Shown: piece by piece, positions 1 to 9,903 of the stretch
Numbering within the stretch: the stretch's first letter is position 1
Layout: the number at the start of each line of letters is the position of its first letter
NCBI RefSeq assembly: GCF_900116345.1
Contig: NZ_FPAH01000009.1
Location: forward strand, 29,896-93,895
Reading direction: 5' to 3'
Length of the DNA: 64,000 nucleotides
Source: Succinivibrio dextrinosolvens
GTDB taxonomy: Bacteria > Pseudomonadota > Gammaproteobacteria > Enterobacterales > Succinivibrionaceae
Translations under genes and position numbers: made by a program
The notes under the pieces: generated by a model
What the model saw: the letters and a program-made list of their open reading frames with translations, nothing else
Told to the model about the DNA's origin: nothing
Databases searched by the model: none

Positions 1-1
1 A

Positions 2-184
2 ATTGAAATTTCATGGTTTAATAATATCAAGACAGTAGGCCTGAGTGCAGGTGCATCAGCTCCACAGTATGTTGTTGATGAGATTGTCGAGTATTTAAAA
101 CAAAATGGAGCTTCCTCAGTAGAAGAAGTAGGTAGTGATCTCAAAGAAAAAAGTTTCCCATTACCTCAGGAAGTCCAAATCTAA
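2..184 (+). CDS. ispH: 4-hydroxy-3-methylbut-2-enyl diphosphate reductase, C-terminal fragment
   Basis: This is the last 60 codons of a gene that begins before the window. IspH makes isopentenyl and dimethylallyl diphosphate in the last step of the MEP isoprenoid pathway, using a [4Fe-4S] cluster. The visible segment carries the conserved family end motif GLSAGASAP (GxTAGASxP in the family), followed by a helix and a short acidic tail ending in PLPQEVQI. The cluster cysteines and most of the catalytic domain lie outside the window. The assignment rests on the GASAP motif and its distance from the C-terminus. A weak hairpin (TCGTT/AACGA, 205-218) follows the stop. Confidence 0.85.
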   Translation: MEISWFNNIKTVGLSAGASAPQYVVDEIVEYLKQNGASSVEEVGSDLKEKSFPLPQEVQI

Positions 185-242
185 AGGCAAGATAAAACAA
201 GATGTCGTTTTTTAACGATTTATTTTTGTTTTGGGAGTTCAA

Positions 243-1514
243 ATGAAAGATTCAACTTTGTGTATTCATGCTGGTTATTCTCCAAAGAATGGTGAACCAA
301 GCGCAATGCCAATTATTCAGAGTACAACCTTCAGATATGAGAGTACACAAGCAATCGCTGATCTGTTCGATTTAAAGAGTAACGGTTATTTCTATTCTCG
401 TCTGGCTAATCCTACCTGTGGGTTTGTAGAAGAGCGACTGGCAAAGCTTGAAGGTGGTGTTGGTGCTATGCTGACCTCATCTGGTCAGGCCGCTACCTTA
501 ACAGCTGTGCTTACCATTGCCAAGGCCGGTGATCATATTCTATGCTCATCTACAGTTTATGGCGGTACCTTTAATCTTATGGCTGTTACCTTCAAGAGAA
601 TGGGTATTGATGTAACCTTCTTTGAACCAGAGGAAACAGATGCTCAGGTTGAAGCAAAGATCAGACCTCAGACAAAGGCTATCTTTGGTGAAACTCTTGC
701 TAATCCTGCTCTTGCTGTGTTTGATATTGAGCGTTATGCCGCTCTTGCTCACAAGCATGAGATTCCTCTGATTGTGGATAATACCTTTGCAACTCCAATT
801 CTATGTAAGCCTTTTGAATTCGGTGCTGATATCGTTATTCATTCAACCACAAAATATCTTGATGGTCATGCAGTTCAGGTTGGCGGAGCTTTGGTTGACA
901 GTGGTAACTTTGACTGGGCAAAATCATCAAAATTCCCTGAGTTTACAACCCCAGATGAGTCCTATCATGGTCTTGTTTATACTGAGGCTTTCGGAAAGGC
1001 TGCATTCATAGTTAAGGCTAGAGCTCAGATTATGCGTGATTTAGGTGTCTGCCAGACAGCTCAGGCTGCATTCTATATAAATCTTGGAATTGAAACCCTT
1101 CCATTACGTATCCGCAAGCATTCAGAGAATGCCTTAAAGGTTGCTGAATATCTGTCCAAGAATGAGAAGATTTCACGTGTTATCTATCCTGGTTTAAAAT
1201 CAGACCCTTATTACGCATTAGGTCAGAAATACATGACCGATGGTCTGTGTTCAGGTGTTATGTCAATTGAACTTAAGGGGGGAAGAGAAGCCGGAGCCAA
1301 GTTTATTGATAATGTTAAGCTTGCATCCCCTGAGGTTCACGTTGCAGACATTAAGACCTGTCTGCTACATCCTGCAACTGCAACTCACCGTCAGCTTTCT
1401 GATGATCAGTTAAAGGAATGCGGTATTACTCCTGGTTTAGTAAGACTTTCTGTTGGTCTTGAAGATGTTGAGGATATTATTGCTGATATCCAGCAGGCAT
1501 TAGATAAGATCTAA
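243..1514 (+). CDS. O-acetylhomoserine aminocarboxypropyltransferase (sulfhydrylase)
   Basis: This is a PLP enzyme of the Cys/Met metabolism family (423 aa). It probably joins O-acetylhomoserine with sulfide or methanethiol to make homocysteine or methionine in the cytoplasm. The N-terminus (MKDSTLCIHAGYSP) and the long insert after residue 230 (EFTTPDESYHGL) are typical of the O-acetylhomoserine sulfhydrylase branch rather than of MetB or MetC. The PLP lysine is about K204 in HSTTKYLDGH, and D179 in VDNTFATP should contact the pyridine nitrogen. I chose the ATG at 243 because GGGAG (233-237) lies 5 bases before it; an in-frame TTG at 231 would put this Shine-Dalgarno inside the gene. It stands alone, with no other met gene nearby. 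Methionine gamma-lyase is the main alternative. Confidence 0.88.
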   Translation: MKDSTLCIHAGYSPKNGEPSAMPIIQSTTFRYESTQAIADLFDLKSNGYFYSRLANPTCGFVEERLAKLEGGVGAMLTSSGQAATLTAVLTIAKAGDHILCSSTVYGGTFNLMAVTFKRMGIDVTFFEPEETDAQVEAKIRPQTKAIFGETLANPALAVFDIERYAALAHKHEIPLIVDNTFATPILCKPFEFGADIVIHSTTKYLDGHAVQVGGALVDSGNFDWAKSSKFPEFTTPDESYHGLVYTEAFGKAAFIVKARAQIMRDLGVCQTAQAAFYINLGIETLPLRIRKHSENALKVAEYLSKNEKISRVIYPGLKSDPYYALGQKYMTDGLCSGVMSIELKGGREAGAKFIDNVKLASPEVHVADIKTCLLHPATATHRQLSDDQLKECGITPGLVRLSVGLEDVEDIIADIQQALDKI

Positions 1515-1888
1515 TCAATTTCTAGATAGGTGGAGGCTTTCTTGTCTCCACTTTTGATTATAAACTCTCCAGTTTTTATTCCCAGACCTGCAAGTTCATA
1601 GATTCTTACGTGACCGATTGTTTCTCCACTGCACTGAAGTGTTCTTCTTTTTGAGATATAGGCATCTGTCAGTTTTGCTCCATTTATGGTGGCATGGATA
1701 GGGGTTCCGAATCCAAGTACGTATGTTTCAACTGAAGTATTGTTAACTTTTCTTATACCTACTGCCAGAACCTTTTCAACATTCTTGATCCTAAGCTTAT
1801 AGTATTTTGAGCATAGATAGGGATCGGTGTATGCGTAAGCAGAGTTTGCAAATATAATTATCACTAAGAAAAACAATATTTTTTTCAT
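1511..1888 (-). CDS. Small secreted protein of unknown function
   Basis: I do not recognise this 125-aa protein. It begins with a clear Sec signal peptide: a Lys pair, a hydrophobic run from residue 4 to 14, and a likely cleavage after ANSAYA at residue 19. The mature part is about 106 aa with two cysteines (C26 and C86) that could form a disulfide in the periplasm, and many short beta-type stretches. Its end overlaps the end of the convergent sulfhydrylase gene by 4 bases. It may share the direction of valS, but a terminator lies between them. The reading frame is credible because of the signal peptide and normal composition; the function is open. Confidence 0.65.
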   Translation of the reverse strand: MKKILFFLVIIIFANSAYAYTDPYLCSKYYKLRIKNVEKVLAVGIRKVNNTSVETYVLGFGTPIHATINGAKLTDAYISKRRTLQCSGETIGHVRIYELAGLGIKTGEFIIKSGDKKASTYLEID

Positions 1889-1923
1889 AAATTATTGCTT
1901 ATATATAATGTTATTAAGTAAAA

Positions 1924-1963
1924 AAATCCTCACATACGTCAGTATAAAACATAGTGAGGATTT
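1924..1963 (-). terminator. Rho-independent terminator of valS
   Basis: A 10-bp inverted repeat (AAATCCTCAC / GTGAGGATTT) with a 20-base loop lies 27 bases after the valS stop. On the minus strand it is followed by a T run. Confidence 0.8.
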
Positions 1964-1989
1964 ATCGTTTAATCTAAAAAGATTATTTC

Positions 1990-4860
1990 TTAAAGATTCT
2001 CAATCTCGTGAAGCTGAGCAACTACTTTTTCAAGCTGAGTTCTGTTCAGTTCAAGCTGAGCTTTTGCTCCTTCAATAATCTTTGCAGGAGCCTTTGAAAC
2101 GAATGCTTCGTTTGAAAGCTTGCTCTCGCCTGACTTGATGTTTGCCTCAAGCTTCTGAATCATTCCCTTAAGACGCTTGATCTCTTCATCCTTGTTGATT
2201 AGATCCTTCATTGCAATCAGGATTTCTGCGTTACCGATTGGCTTTGAAGTACAAGGCTGAATTTCATCACTGGCCTCTACAAACTTGATCATTTCGATAT
2301 TAGCAAGATTCTGCATGAAGATGAAATTATCTGAAGCACACTTCTTTTCATCATCGCTGGCACCACGCATCATAGGAGCAAGTGTTACAGAAGGTGCAAC
2401 CTTCATCTCTGCTCTTAGGTTACGGATTACAGTTGATACTTCCTGAATGAAGGCAATATCAGATTCAGCCTTATCATCATTGTCAAAATCCTCTGCAACA
2501 GGGAATTTTGCAGTAATGATTGTCTTATCTTCATTCAGCTTGCCAATCATAGGTGCAGTCTGCTGCCAGATGGTCTCTGTCAGGAATGGCATTACAGGGT
2601 GAGCCATTCTCATTACAGCTTCTAGAATCTCAACCAGAGTATATGCAGTTGCATTCTTCTGAGATTCAGTAGCCTTATCTGACTTCAGAATAGCCTTGGT
2701 AAACTCCAGATACCAGTCGCAGTATTCATTCCAGATGAACTCATAGATATTGTTTGCAACCTGATCAAATCTGTAGGCATTGATTGATGTGGTAACGTTT
2801 TCAATAGCCTTACGCATCTTTGATCTGATCCACTTGTCTGCAACTGACAGATCTGCTGGATTTGGCTTGGTCAGATTCATTTCACTTACATTCATAAGTA
2901 CGAATCTTGAGGCGTTCCAGATCTTGTTACAGAAGTTTCTGTAACCATCAAGACGCTTCATATCCCAGTTGATGTCTCTACCGTTTGAGGCTAGAGCACA
3001 AAGGGTGAATCTTAATGCGTCTGTACCGTGAGCTGCAATTCCTTCTGGGAACTGTTTTGCGGTACGCTTAGCAATCTTTTCTGCCATCTGAGGCTGCATC
3101 ATGTTAGCAGTACGCTTGGTGATCAGGCTGTCTTTATCAATACCGTCAATCATGTCTAAAGGATCTAAAACATTTCCCTTAGACTTGGACATCTTATTGC
3201 CTTCCTCATCACGGATAAGTCCGGTAACGTATACGGTCTTGAATGGAACCTGAGGAGTACCGTCTTCATTCTTCATAAAGTGCATGGTCATCATGATCAT
3301 ACGTGCAACCCAGAAGAAGATAATATCAAATCCAGTTACAAGAACTGAGGTTGGGTGGAACATCTTAAGTTCTTTTGTATTATCTGGCCAGCCTAGGGTT
3401 GAGAAAGTCCAAAGAGCTGAAGAGAACCAGGTATCCAGAACATCTGGATCACGGGTAAGCTCAACGTCAGCACCAAGCTTGTATTTCGCTCTTACCTCAT
3501 CCTCGTTTCTTGCAACGTAAACTTTTCCATTCTGATCATACCAGGCAGGAATTCTGTGTCCCCACCATAGCTGACGGGAAATACACCAGTCCTGAAGATC
3601 GTTCATCCATGAATAATACATGTTTGCGTACTGAGCTGGAACGAACTTGATTCTTCCGTCCTGTACAGCTTCTACTGCTGGTTTGCCTAAAATACTGGCA
3701 CGAACGTACCACTGATCAGTCAGCATTGGCTCGATAGGAACACCGCCACGATCGCCAAATGGCTGAGACAGAGCGTGGTCCTCGATCTTAACTAATAAGC
3801 CCTGAGCCTTAAGATCTTCTACGATTCTGTCTCTTGCCTCAAATCTGTCTAATCCTCGGTATGCCTCTGGAATATAACCACTGACCTCTGTTGTTGGTTC
3901 GCCATTGGTGTCAAATACCTCACCTTCTTCTCTGATATGAGCATCTTCTGTAAGAACATTGATCATTGGCAGCTTGTTGCGCTTACCAACTGCATAGTCG
4001 TTGAAATCATGAGCAGGGGTAATCTTAACGCATCCGGTACCAGTTTCCATCTCAGCATGGATATCTGCTACCACTGGAATCTTTCTGCCTACAAGAGGTA
4101 ATTCAAGGTATTTGCCGACAATTGACTTGAATCTTTCATCTGCTGGGTTTACGGCAACAGCGGTATCACCTAAAAGAGTCTCTGGACGGGTGGTTGCAAT
4201 CAGTACATAATCCTTGCCGTCGGCAGTGGTTACGCCATCAGCTAGCTTGTACTTAACGTACCACATATAGCCTTTAACGTCCTTGTTCTCTACTTCAAGA
4301 TCAGAGATTGCGGTACGCAGCTTAGGATCCCAGTTAACCAGTCTCTTTCCTCTGTAAATCAGATCTTCATCGTATAGACGAACGAAAACCTCAAGCACTG
4401 CCTTTGATAGTCCTTCGTCCATGGTGAATCTTTCACGAGTCCAGTCTACAGAGGTTCCCAATCTGCGCATCTGACGGGTAATGGTTCCGCCTGACTGTTC
4501 TTTCCAGTCCCAGATTCTCTGGATAAACTTTTCTCTTCCGAGATCATGTCTGGTCAGATTTTCTTCTTTTGCAAGCTTTCTCTCTACCACCATCTGGGTT
4601 GCGATTCCGGCATGGTCTGTTCCGCACTGCCATAGGGTATTGTCCCCTTTCATTCTGTGGTAGCGGACCAGTGTATCCATAATAGTCTGCTGGAAAGCAT
4701 GACCCATGTGTAGTGAACCTGTCACATTTGGAGGAGGAAGTGCAATGGAGAATGACTCTTTTGATTCATCATAGTTAGGTTTAAAGTAACCTTCCTTCTC
4801 CCATTTCTGGTAGGTATTGCTTTCAAAATTTTCTGGGGTATAGGTTTTTTCCATATCCAT
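1990..4860 (-). CDS. valS: Valine--tRNA ligase
   Basis: This is a class I aminoacyl-tRNA synthetase of 956 aa that charges tRNA-Val with valine. The HIGH-type signature appears as HMGH at residues 51-54 after the ValS-typical PPPNVTGSL, and KMSKS lies near residue 557 ([10 protein letters not shown]). Between them is the CP1 editing domain that removes mischarged threonine ([15 protein letters not shown]). An anticodon-binding region and a C-terminal coiled coil arm ([19 protein letters not shown], about residues 890-955) complete the family layout. Length matches ValS of E. coli (951 aa). The start at 4860 has no good Shine-Dalgarno; an in-frame ATG two codons later is an equal choice. The gene is monocistronic and divergent from the membrane GGDEF-like gene. 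Confidence 0.97.
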   Translation of the reverse strand: MDMEKTYTPENFESNTYQKWEKEGYFKPNYDESKESFSIALPPPNVTGSLHMGHAFQQTIMDTLVRYHRMKGDNTLWQCGTDHAGIATQMVVERKLAKEENLTRHDLGREKFIQRIWDWKEQSGGTITRQMRRLGTSVDWTRERFTMDEGLSKAVLEVFVRLYDEDLIYRGKRLVNWDPKLRTAISDLEVENKDVKGYMWYVKYKLADGVTTADGKDYVLIATTRPETLLGDTAVAVNPADERFKSIVGKYLELPLVGRKIPVVADIHAEMETGTGCVKITPAHDFNDYAVGKRNKLPMINVLTEDAHIREEGEVFDTNGEPTTEVSGYIPEAYRGLDRFEARDRIVEDLKAQGLLVKIEDHALSQPFGDRGGVPIEPMLTDQWYVRASILGKPAVEAVQDGRIKFVPAQYANMYYSWMNDLQDWCISRQLWWGHRIPAWYDQNGKVYVARNEDEVRAKYKLGADVELTRDPDVLDTWFSSALWTFSTLGWPDNTKELKMFHPTSVLVTGFDIIFFWVARMIMMTMHFMKNEDGTPQVPFKTVYVTGLIRDEEGNKMSKSKGNVLDPLDMIDGIDKDSLITKRTANMMQPQMAEKIAKRTAKQFPEGIAAHGTDALRFTLCALASNGRDINWDMKRLDGYRNFCNKIWNASRFVLMNVSEMNLTKPNPADLSVADKWIRSKMRKAIENVTTSINAYRFDQVANNIYEFIWNEYCDWYLEFTKAILKSDKATESQKNATAYTLVEILEAVMRMAHPVMPFLTETIWQQTAPMIGKLNEDKTIITAKFPVAEDFDNDDKAESDIAFIQEVSTVIRNLRAEMKVAPSVTLAPMMRGASDDEKKCASDNFIFMQNLANIEMIKFVEASDEIQPCTSKPIGNAEILIAMKDLINKDEEIKRLKGMIQKLEANIKSGESKLSNEAFVSKAPAKIIEGAKAQLELNRTQLEKVVAQLHEIENL

Positions 4861-4948
4861 AATTATTAAAGCCTTTCGTTAATCATTTTTGCGCAAAAAA
4901 AATATGCGTTATTCTACCACTTTTTGACCGTTCTCACACTATTTTTCT

Positions 4949-4966
4949 ATCGCTAAAAAAAGCGAT
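4949..4966. other. Short hairpin in the valS upstream region
   Basis: The repeat ATCGCT/AGCGAT is perfect around six A's. It would sit in the 5' region of valS. No further function is supported. Confidence 0.35.
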
Positions 4967-5092
4967 TAAATCCATAAAGGTTTAAAATAAAAAAATCTTT
5001 GAAGTTGGTTTAACTTAAAGGTCCATATGCTTTTGCTTAGTTTTGGCGTGATGATAAGATCACATCATAAAGTTTGATCAAATGGTGTATGC

Positions 5093-6472
5093 GTGTTATT
5101 TAGTACTTTTCGACTATACATATATACTTTTGTTTTCTTCGTAATTACTTTTCTTTTTTTTATTGCTGGAATCTATTTGGATGTAAGTGTTAACAGCACA
5201 TTCGAAGAACAAAACAGTGAGCTTGCAACCCAAAGAATGGATAACCTGCAAAAGGATCTTTTGTCCAGTTTTAATCAGGTTATTGAGCATGCTGAAATTC
5301 TTCAGAAATATATTGAAGATAATCCTAAAGTAACCAATGCTGAATTAAAAAACTTTATTGAGCTTAATCTGCTGCCAAAAGATCTTTCTGCTTTTTTTAA
5401 TTCAAATTCAAAGGATTTTATTAATGGTTACATGATTGCCCCGGATGATTCGTTCTTTATTGTCTCCAATGAGCCTCAAGAGAATTTCTCCCAGTTAAAT
5501 TTTAATGATAAAACAACAGAATATTACCTTGATCTGGCAAGACGAAATCCAAGAGATGTCATTGTTCAGGGGCCTATTGTTTCTCCAAGAACACACGAAA
5601 TTAATATTTTTAACCGAAAAGCTGTATATGTGGATGGTAAATACTGGGGATATGTTGGCGTTATTGTTGATTTCTATAAACTTCTTGATTATATGAAATT
5701 AAACTCGGAAAAAGGACGGTTCGTTTACTCTATAAAAGCCTATCTCAACAAAGATGAACGTGATTTTATATGGGGTGACAGTACTCTTTTCAAGCACAGA
5801 AATCTAGTTTATAGACAGAAGTCAGTATTTTTCGGAAAACAGCACTGGGATTTGGCTTTAAAGGTTAGGAATTCTGGAAAGGCAGCCGTGCTTGGTAATA
5901 AGATTTATTTTGTTCTTTTTCTGCTTTATCTTCTTACACTTTCATTAGTATTTTATCTGTTCAGATTTTACTCCGAGCTAAAAAAATCAAAGGAAATCGA
6001 CCCTATAACCTCAACTACAGGACATGATAAGTTTCTGCATCTTGTAAAGGACAGAATAAAAGGTTCTGCTGATCATGGGCTCGTGGTATTAGAACTTATT
6101 CATTTTAACCAGATAAATTCCTGCTATGATTTTATGATTGGAGATAAGCTGTTACGAGAGGTTACCAGAAGGATTAAATCCGTTGTAAGTTATAATGATT
6201 TTATCTGTCGTGTGGGTTCTCAGTTTATTATTCTGATGCAGAACATTCGTTCTAACGTTGATGTGGATAGAGTCCAGGCTGAACTTTACGATGAGATGGA
6301 AAAGAATTTCACTATTGATGATGTCAGCATAAATCTCAGAGCAGTAATCGGTTCCTCAAGCACAATCTCAAAAGGAAGAAACTATAATGAGATAATGACT
6401 GAAATCTCTGAGTCTATTCTTGAGACTAAAAAGTCGATGAGATTCTTCTCAAGAGAATCTGACAAATCTTAA
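5093..6472 (+). CDS. Membrane sensor protein with a degenerate GGDEF domain
   Basis: This 459-aa inner-membrane protein has a hydrophobic N-terminal segment (about residues 8-27), a periplasmic sensor region of roughly 240 residues that resembles dCache/CHASE-type domains, a second membrane segment (about 272-294), and a cytoplasmic domain of the diguanylate cyclase fold. The signature loop reads VGSQF at 374-378 where active enzymes have GG(D/E)EF, so the metal-binding and catalytic acidic residue is absent. The upstream IDPITSTTGHDKF corresponds to the usual DxLTGLxNR motif, also degenerate. I infer a non-catalytic signalling or c-di-GMP-related protein. The start is a GTG with no clear Shine-Dalgarno, so the first residues are uncertain. 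No EAL domain follows. Confidence 0.72.
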   Translation: MLFSTFRLYIYTFVFFVITFLFFIAGIYLDVSVNSTFEEQNSELATQRMDNLQKDLLSSFNQVIEHAEILQKYIEDNPKVTNAELKNFIELNLLPKDLSAFFNSNSKDFINGYMIAPDDSFFIVSNEPQENFSQLNFNDKTTEYYLDLARRNPRDVIVQGPIVSPRTHEINIFNRKAVYVDGKYWGYVGVIVDFYKLLDYMKLNSEKGRFVYSIKAYLNKDERDFIWGDSTLFKHRNLVYRQKSVFFGKQHWDLALKVRNSGKAAVLGNKIYFVLFLLYLLTLSLVFYLFRFYSELKKSKEIDPITSTTGHDKFLHLVKDRIKGSADHGLVVLELIHFNQINSCYDFMIGDKLLREVTRRIKSVVSYNDFICRVGSQFIILMQNIRSNVDVDRVQAELYDEMEKNFTIDDVSINLRAVIGSSSTISKGRNYNEIMTEISESILETKKSMRFFSRESDKS

Positions 6473-6589
6473 CGATTGAATAGAAGAGAACTATTTTTCT
6501 TTTCCTATATATCTGCTACATGTTGTTGTGTATTTTGGTGCTAACATTCGTTTTGCAGATTATTGTTCTTTAAAATGATTTTAATGGAC

Positions 6590-6595
6590 TATAAT
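6590..6595 (+). promoter_or_regulatory. -10 element likely serving the mltG operon
   Basis: A perfect TATAAT lies 41 bases before the mltG ATG. No good -35 hexamer is visible at 16-18 bases. Confidence 0.4.
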
Positions 6596-6636
6596 CACAG
6601 CATATCATTTGCAACTGAATTAACTGTTTTGTTTTC

Positions 6637-8079
6637 ATGACTAAATCAAAAAAAATTCTAATTGGCTTTCTTTTTCTTATTCTGATTACTTTTTCTGCAA
6701 TTTCTTTCTTTGCATATTCATCCATAGAGAAGCTGAATAACAGTGAGCTTTCACCTAAAACTGCAACCTATGAACTAAAAAAGGGGGCAACTGTTAAAAA
6801 CGTAATAAACGATCTTCTGGATAATTCCTGGGACCGTCTGGTTGCAAGATTCTATCTGCGTTTTTCTACTTCTTATTCTTCGATACAGAAGGGAGAGTAT
6901 TTAATTGGACCGAATAAAAGCTTTATCTCAATCCTGAAGGATATGTCAGAGGGAAATGTCATTGTAAAGACCTATCCAACCTTTACAATTGTCGAGGGCA
7001 TGAACCTTGCGAAAATCATTAGAAAAGCGGAACGCTTTAAAAATAAAATCTCCGATGACCGTTTCTTTAGTGCAGTCGCTAAAGAGGATTCATTTATCAG
7101 AACCTTACTTAAAGATCATGATGCTCTTCTGGATTTTATTGGAGAAGATGTAAGCTCTCTTGAAGGCCTTATTTCTCCTGCAACATATCCTTTATATGAA
7201 AAGGATCCTTTTTATACAATTTTCAAACAGGGCATTGTTTCCCAGATAAAGGCTCTAAAGGCAGAATGGGATAACAGAGATGAGAGTAATAATATTAAAA
7301 CTCCATATGAGGCTCTTATTCTTGCTTCTCTGATAGAAAGAGAAACCTTTCTTGATGAAGAGCGAAACTTAATTGCAGCTGTATTTGAAAACAGACTTTC
7401 AAAAGGTATGCGTCTACAGACCGATCCTTCTGTCATGTACGGTGTAAGCAGAGAGTTTTCTGGAACTTTGACCAGATCTCATTTAAAAGCTGACAGTCCT
7501 TATAATACCTACACACGCGATGGGCTGCCTCCAACTCCAATCTGTATGCCTCAGACTAAATCTATTCATGCTGCTTTACATCCGGACAAGTCAAAAGCCC
7601 TGTATTTTGTTGCAAAAGGCATATCTCCAACAGAGGGGCATGTATTCTCCAATACTCTGACAGAACATAATAAGGCAGTGGCAGAATATAGGAAAAAGGT
7701 TAAAAACTATAAACTATATGATGATAAGAATAGTGCACAGAGTGAAAAAGAGTCTGTTTCTGATGAAAAAGAAAAAAATAATGTTGAATCTGTCTCTGAC
7801 AATATGGATGTTGATAATTCCTCAATCGAGGATAATGTCCCTAGCAATTCTAAAGCTTCAAATGCAGGAAATGAATTAAAGGATAGTCGTAACTCAAAGG
7901 AATCAGTAAGCACTGACAATATAGATGAAGAAAAAGGCTCTGTGACAATAAAGATCTCAGAGAGTGACGATACCTCAAATAAGGTAATGTCTTCTGCGAA
8001 CACAAATAATTCTGCTGTTGATTCCAAGAAAACAAAAGCTACTAATACAAAGGCTACAGTATCTGATAAAAAGAAATAG
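6637..8079 (+). CDS. mltG: Endolytic murein transglycosylase
   Basis: MltG (YceG family) cuts nascent peptidoglycan glycan strands at the inner membrane and so helps end chain growth. The 480-aa protein has one N-terminal membrane anchor (residues 6-27), a LysM-like region, and the conserved catalytic domain with ASLIERET (probable catalytic E234) and the family blocks LQTDPSVMYG and YNTYTRDGLPPTPI. From about residue 360 it carries a low-complexity tail rich in Ser, Asn, Asp, Glu and Lys, about 120 residues that E. coli MltG (340 aa) lacks. It is the first gene of an apparent mltG-tmk-holB-lptF run. The pabC gene that precedes it in enterobacteria is missing here. Confidence 0.93.
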   Translation: MTKSKKILIGFLFLILITFSAISFFAYSSIEKLNNSELSPKTATYELKKGATVKNVINDLLDNSWDRLVARFYLRFSTSYSSIQKGEYLIGPNKSFISILKDMSEGNVIVKTYPTFTIVEGMNLAKIIRKAERFKNKISDDRFFSAVAKEDSFIRTLLKDHDALLDFIGEDVSSLEGLISPATYPLYEKDPFYTIFKQGIVSQIKALKAEWDNRDESNNIKTPYEALILASLIERETFLDEERNLIAAVFENRLSKGMRLQTDPSVMYGVSREFSGTLTRSHLKADSPYNTYTRDGLPPTPICMPQTKSIHAALHPDKSKALYFVAKGISPTEGHVFSNTLTEHNKAVAEYRKKVKNYKLYDDKNSAQSEKESVSDEKEKNNVESVSDNMDVDNSSIEDNVPSNSKASNAGNELKDSRNSKESVSTDNIDEEKGSVTIKISESDDTSNKVMSSANTNNSAVDSKKTKATNTKATVSDKKK

Positions 8080-8183
8080 TCAAATCATACTTAAACGTAT
8101 TCCTTATTAATTTTTTTGCCAGAAAGCTAATGATATAATCATCATAAGTTTTCTGTTTTGTTTATTATTGTTGACTTAAAAAA

Positions 8184-8810
8184 ATGGCAAAAGGCTTATT
8201 TATTACCCTAGAAGGCTCTGAAGGTGCAGGTAAATCCACCCAGATTGAGGTTATAAGCAGTTATCTTAAAAATAAAGGAAGAAAGGTAATCTGCGTTAGA
8301 GAACCTGGGGGTACACCAATTGCAGAGGATATCCGTGCCTTGCTAAAGACTCCAAGAGATGATGATTCTATGTGTGATACCACAGAATTACTTCTAATGT
8401 ATGCTGCAAGAGCTCAGCTCGTGAACTGTTTTATTAAGCCAAAACTTACTGAAGGTTTTGATATTATCTGTGATCGTCATGATCTCTCAACCATTGCCTA
8501 TCAGGGCGGTGGCAGAGGTATGAACATGGATCATATCAATGCTGTAAGAAATATTGTTCTGGGGGATTTTCGTCCTGATCTAACCATCCTTTTGGATATT
8601 GATCCTGAAGAGGGAATGAAGAGAGCCAGACATAGAGGCTCTCTTGATCGATTCGAACAGTCAAAAATGGATTTCTTCGTAAGAGTCAGAAATACTTATA
8701 TCAAGTGTGCAAAGGAAGATCCAGACCATATTGTTCTTATAGACGGCTCAAAGCCTCGTGATGTTGTAAGTTCCAATGTAATCGCCTGCATGGATAAGTT
8801 AAATGTTTGA
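8184..8810 (+). CDS. tmk: Thymidylate kinase
   Basis: Tmk phosphorylates dTMP to dTDP with ATP for DNA synthesis. The 208-aa protein has the P-loop GSEGAGKST at residues 11-19, the REPGGTPIAE block that positions dTMP, the DRHDLSTIAYQGGGRG motif (family: DRYxxSxxAYQGxGR) and a LID region around RARHRGSLDRFE. The DRY motif reads DRH here, a mild change. Length is that of the family (about 210 aa). Its 3' end overlaps holB by 8 bases, consistent with translational coupling, the same order as in E. coli (mltG-tmk-holB). Confidence 0.95.
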   Translation: MAKGLFITLEGSEGAGKSTQIEVISSYLKNKGRKVICVREPGGTPIAEDIRALLKTPRDDDSMCDTTELLLMYAARAQLVNCFIKPKLTEGFDIICDRHDLSTIAYQGGGRGMNMDHINAVRNIVLGDFRPDLTILLDIDPEEGMKRARHRGSLDRFEQSKMDFFVRVRNTYIKCAKEDPDHIVLIDGSKPRDVVSSNVIACMDKLNV

Positions 8811-9894
8811 TCCCTGGCTCATGCCTCCTTTTCAGGCTTTTAAAAATGCATTTGAAAGTGGAAGAGTTCCTTCTTCCGTAATTCTTTCCGGAGCTCCTGA
8901 TCTTGGAGGGGCTTTTCTTGCTATTGAATTTGCAAAGCTGTATTTATGTTCTGATAAGAATAGAAAATCAGCCTGCGGTGTCTGTAAATCCTGTCATCTC
9001 TTTGATGATCTCCAGAACGGATCCCATCCTGATTTTATTTCTCTGCTGTCATCTACTGCTGAAGAATCTGACAGAGAAGAGGAGCTTACCCATAGTTTTT
9101 CAAAACTGCTTGCTGATATGGGGACTCCTCTTGAGGAAGAGGAATCGGAAAATACGGCATCTAAGGGAAACAAATCTGTAAGAATTAATGGAATAAGAAA
9201 TCTTACGGAATGGATTTCTCAGGGCTCAGTACTAGGTAACGGCAAAGTAGCTGTTATCTCAAATGCTCATCTGATGGGAGAGGGGGCGGCTAACGCTTTA
9301 TTAAAGACTTTTGAAGAGCCAACCTCAAATACTCTGATAATTCTGCTTACCAAGACTTTGGAATTGCTTCCTGCTACTATTCTCTCTAGAGCCTTCAAGA
9401 TTCAGATTCCGATGGTTTCAGAGTCCGTTGCTTTGGATTATCTTAAATCTCATCTGGGAAATCATTTTTCTTTGGATCGAGCTAGAATTGCGCTGGCTTT
9501 ATCCTTTAACTCTCCCCGAGGTGCTTTAAAATACTATAAAGAAGAGCTTGATGTAAAAGCATCAGATATTATTTCTGCTTTAATTGATGATATTTCTAAT
9601 GAAGGAGATTCTTCAAAAGCGGTATCTCTTATCCTGGGACTTACAAATGAACAGAATTTCCTTATTCTGCAGGAAGTTATTCTGGAACTGTTAAAATGCA
9701 AGGCTAGAATAGACAAGGATTCTCTGCCATTACTTAAGAATAACTCACTAGATAAACTTATAAAAATTCCTGCATCGCATTTACTTGATGCGTATAATGA
9801 AATGAAGTATATAAGAGCTGATTCTCCAATGCTAAACAGCAGAGCTCCAGTCTCGCTGATAAGTGCGTGGGTTAACTCTCTAAAGAAAATATAG
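8803..9894 (+). CDS. holB: DNA polymerase III subunit delta'
   Basis: HolB is part of the clamp loader that places the beta clamp on DNA. The 363-aa protein has the zinc module cysteines C49, C58, C61 and C64 and an AAA+ fold whose Walker A region (SGAPDLGGAF, residues 29-38) lacks the GKT lysine, as expected for delta', which does not hydrolyse ATP. The sensor and arginine-finger regions are visible (NALLKTFEEP, SRAFKIQIP; the usual SRC is SRA here). An acidic insert (about 85-125) is longer than usual. It overlaps tmk and is followed 9 bases later by lptF. Confidence 0.9.
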   Translation: MFDPWLMPPFQAFKNAFESGRVPSSVILSGAPDLGGAFLAIEFAKLYLCSDKNRKSACGVCKSCHLFDDLQNGSHPDFISLLSSTAEESDREEELTHSFSKLLADMGTPLEEEESENTASKGNKSVRINGIRNLTEWISQGSVLGNGKVAVISNAHLMGEGAANALLKTFEEPTSNTLIILLTKTLELLPATILSRAFKIQIPMVSESVALDYLKSHLGNHFSLDRARIALALSFNSPRGALKYYKEELDVKASDIISALIDDISNEGDSSKAVSLILGLTNEQNFLILQEVILELLKCKARIDKDSLPLLKNNSLDKLIKIPASHLLDAYNEMKYIRADSPMLNSRAPVSLISAWVNSLKKI

Positions 9895-9903
9895 GAATAT
9901 ATT

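Noticed and set aside
5048..5063. GTGAT-N6-ATCAC inverted repeat considered as a CRP site
   Set aside because: The TGTGA/TCACA halves would be separated by 8 rather than 6 bases, so it does not fit CRP.
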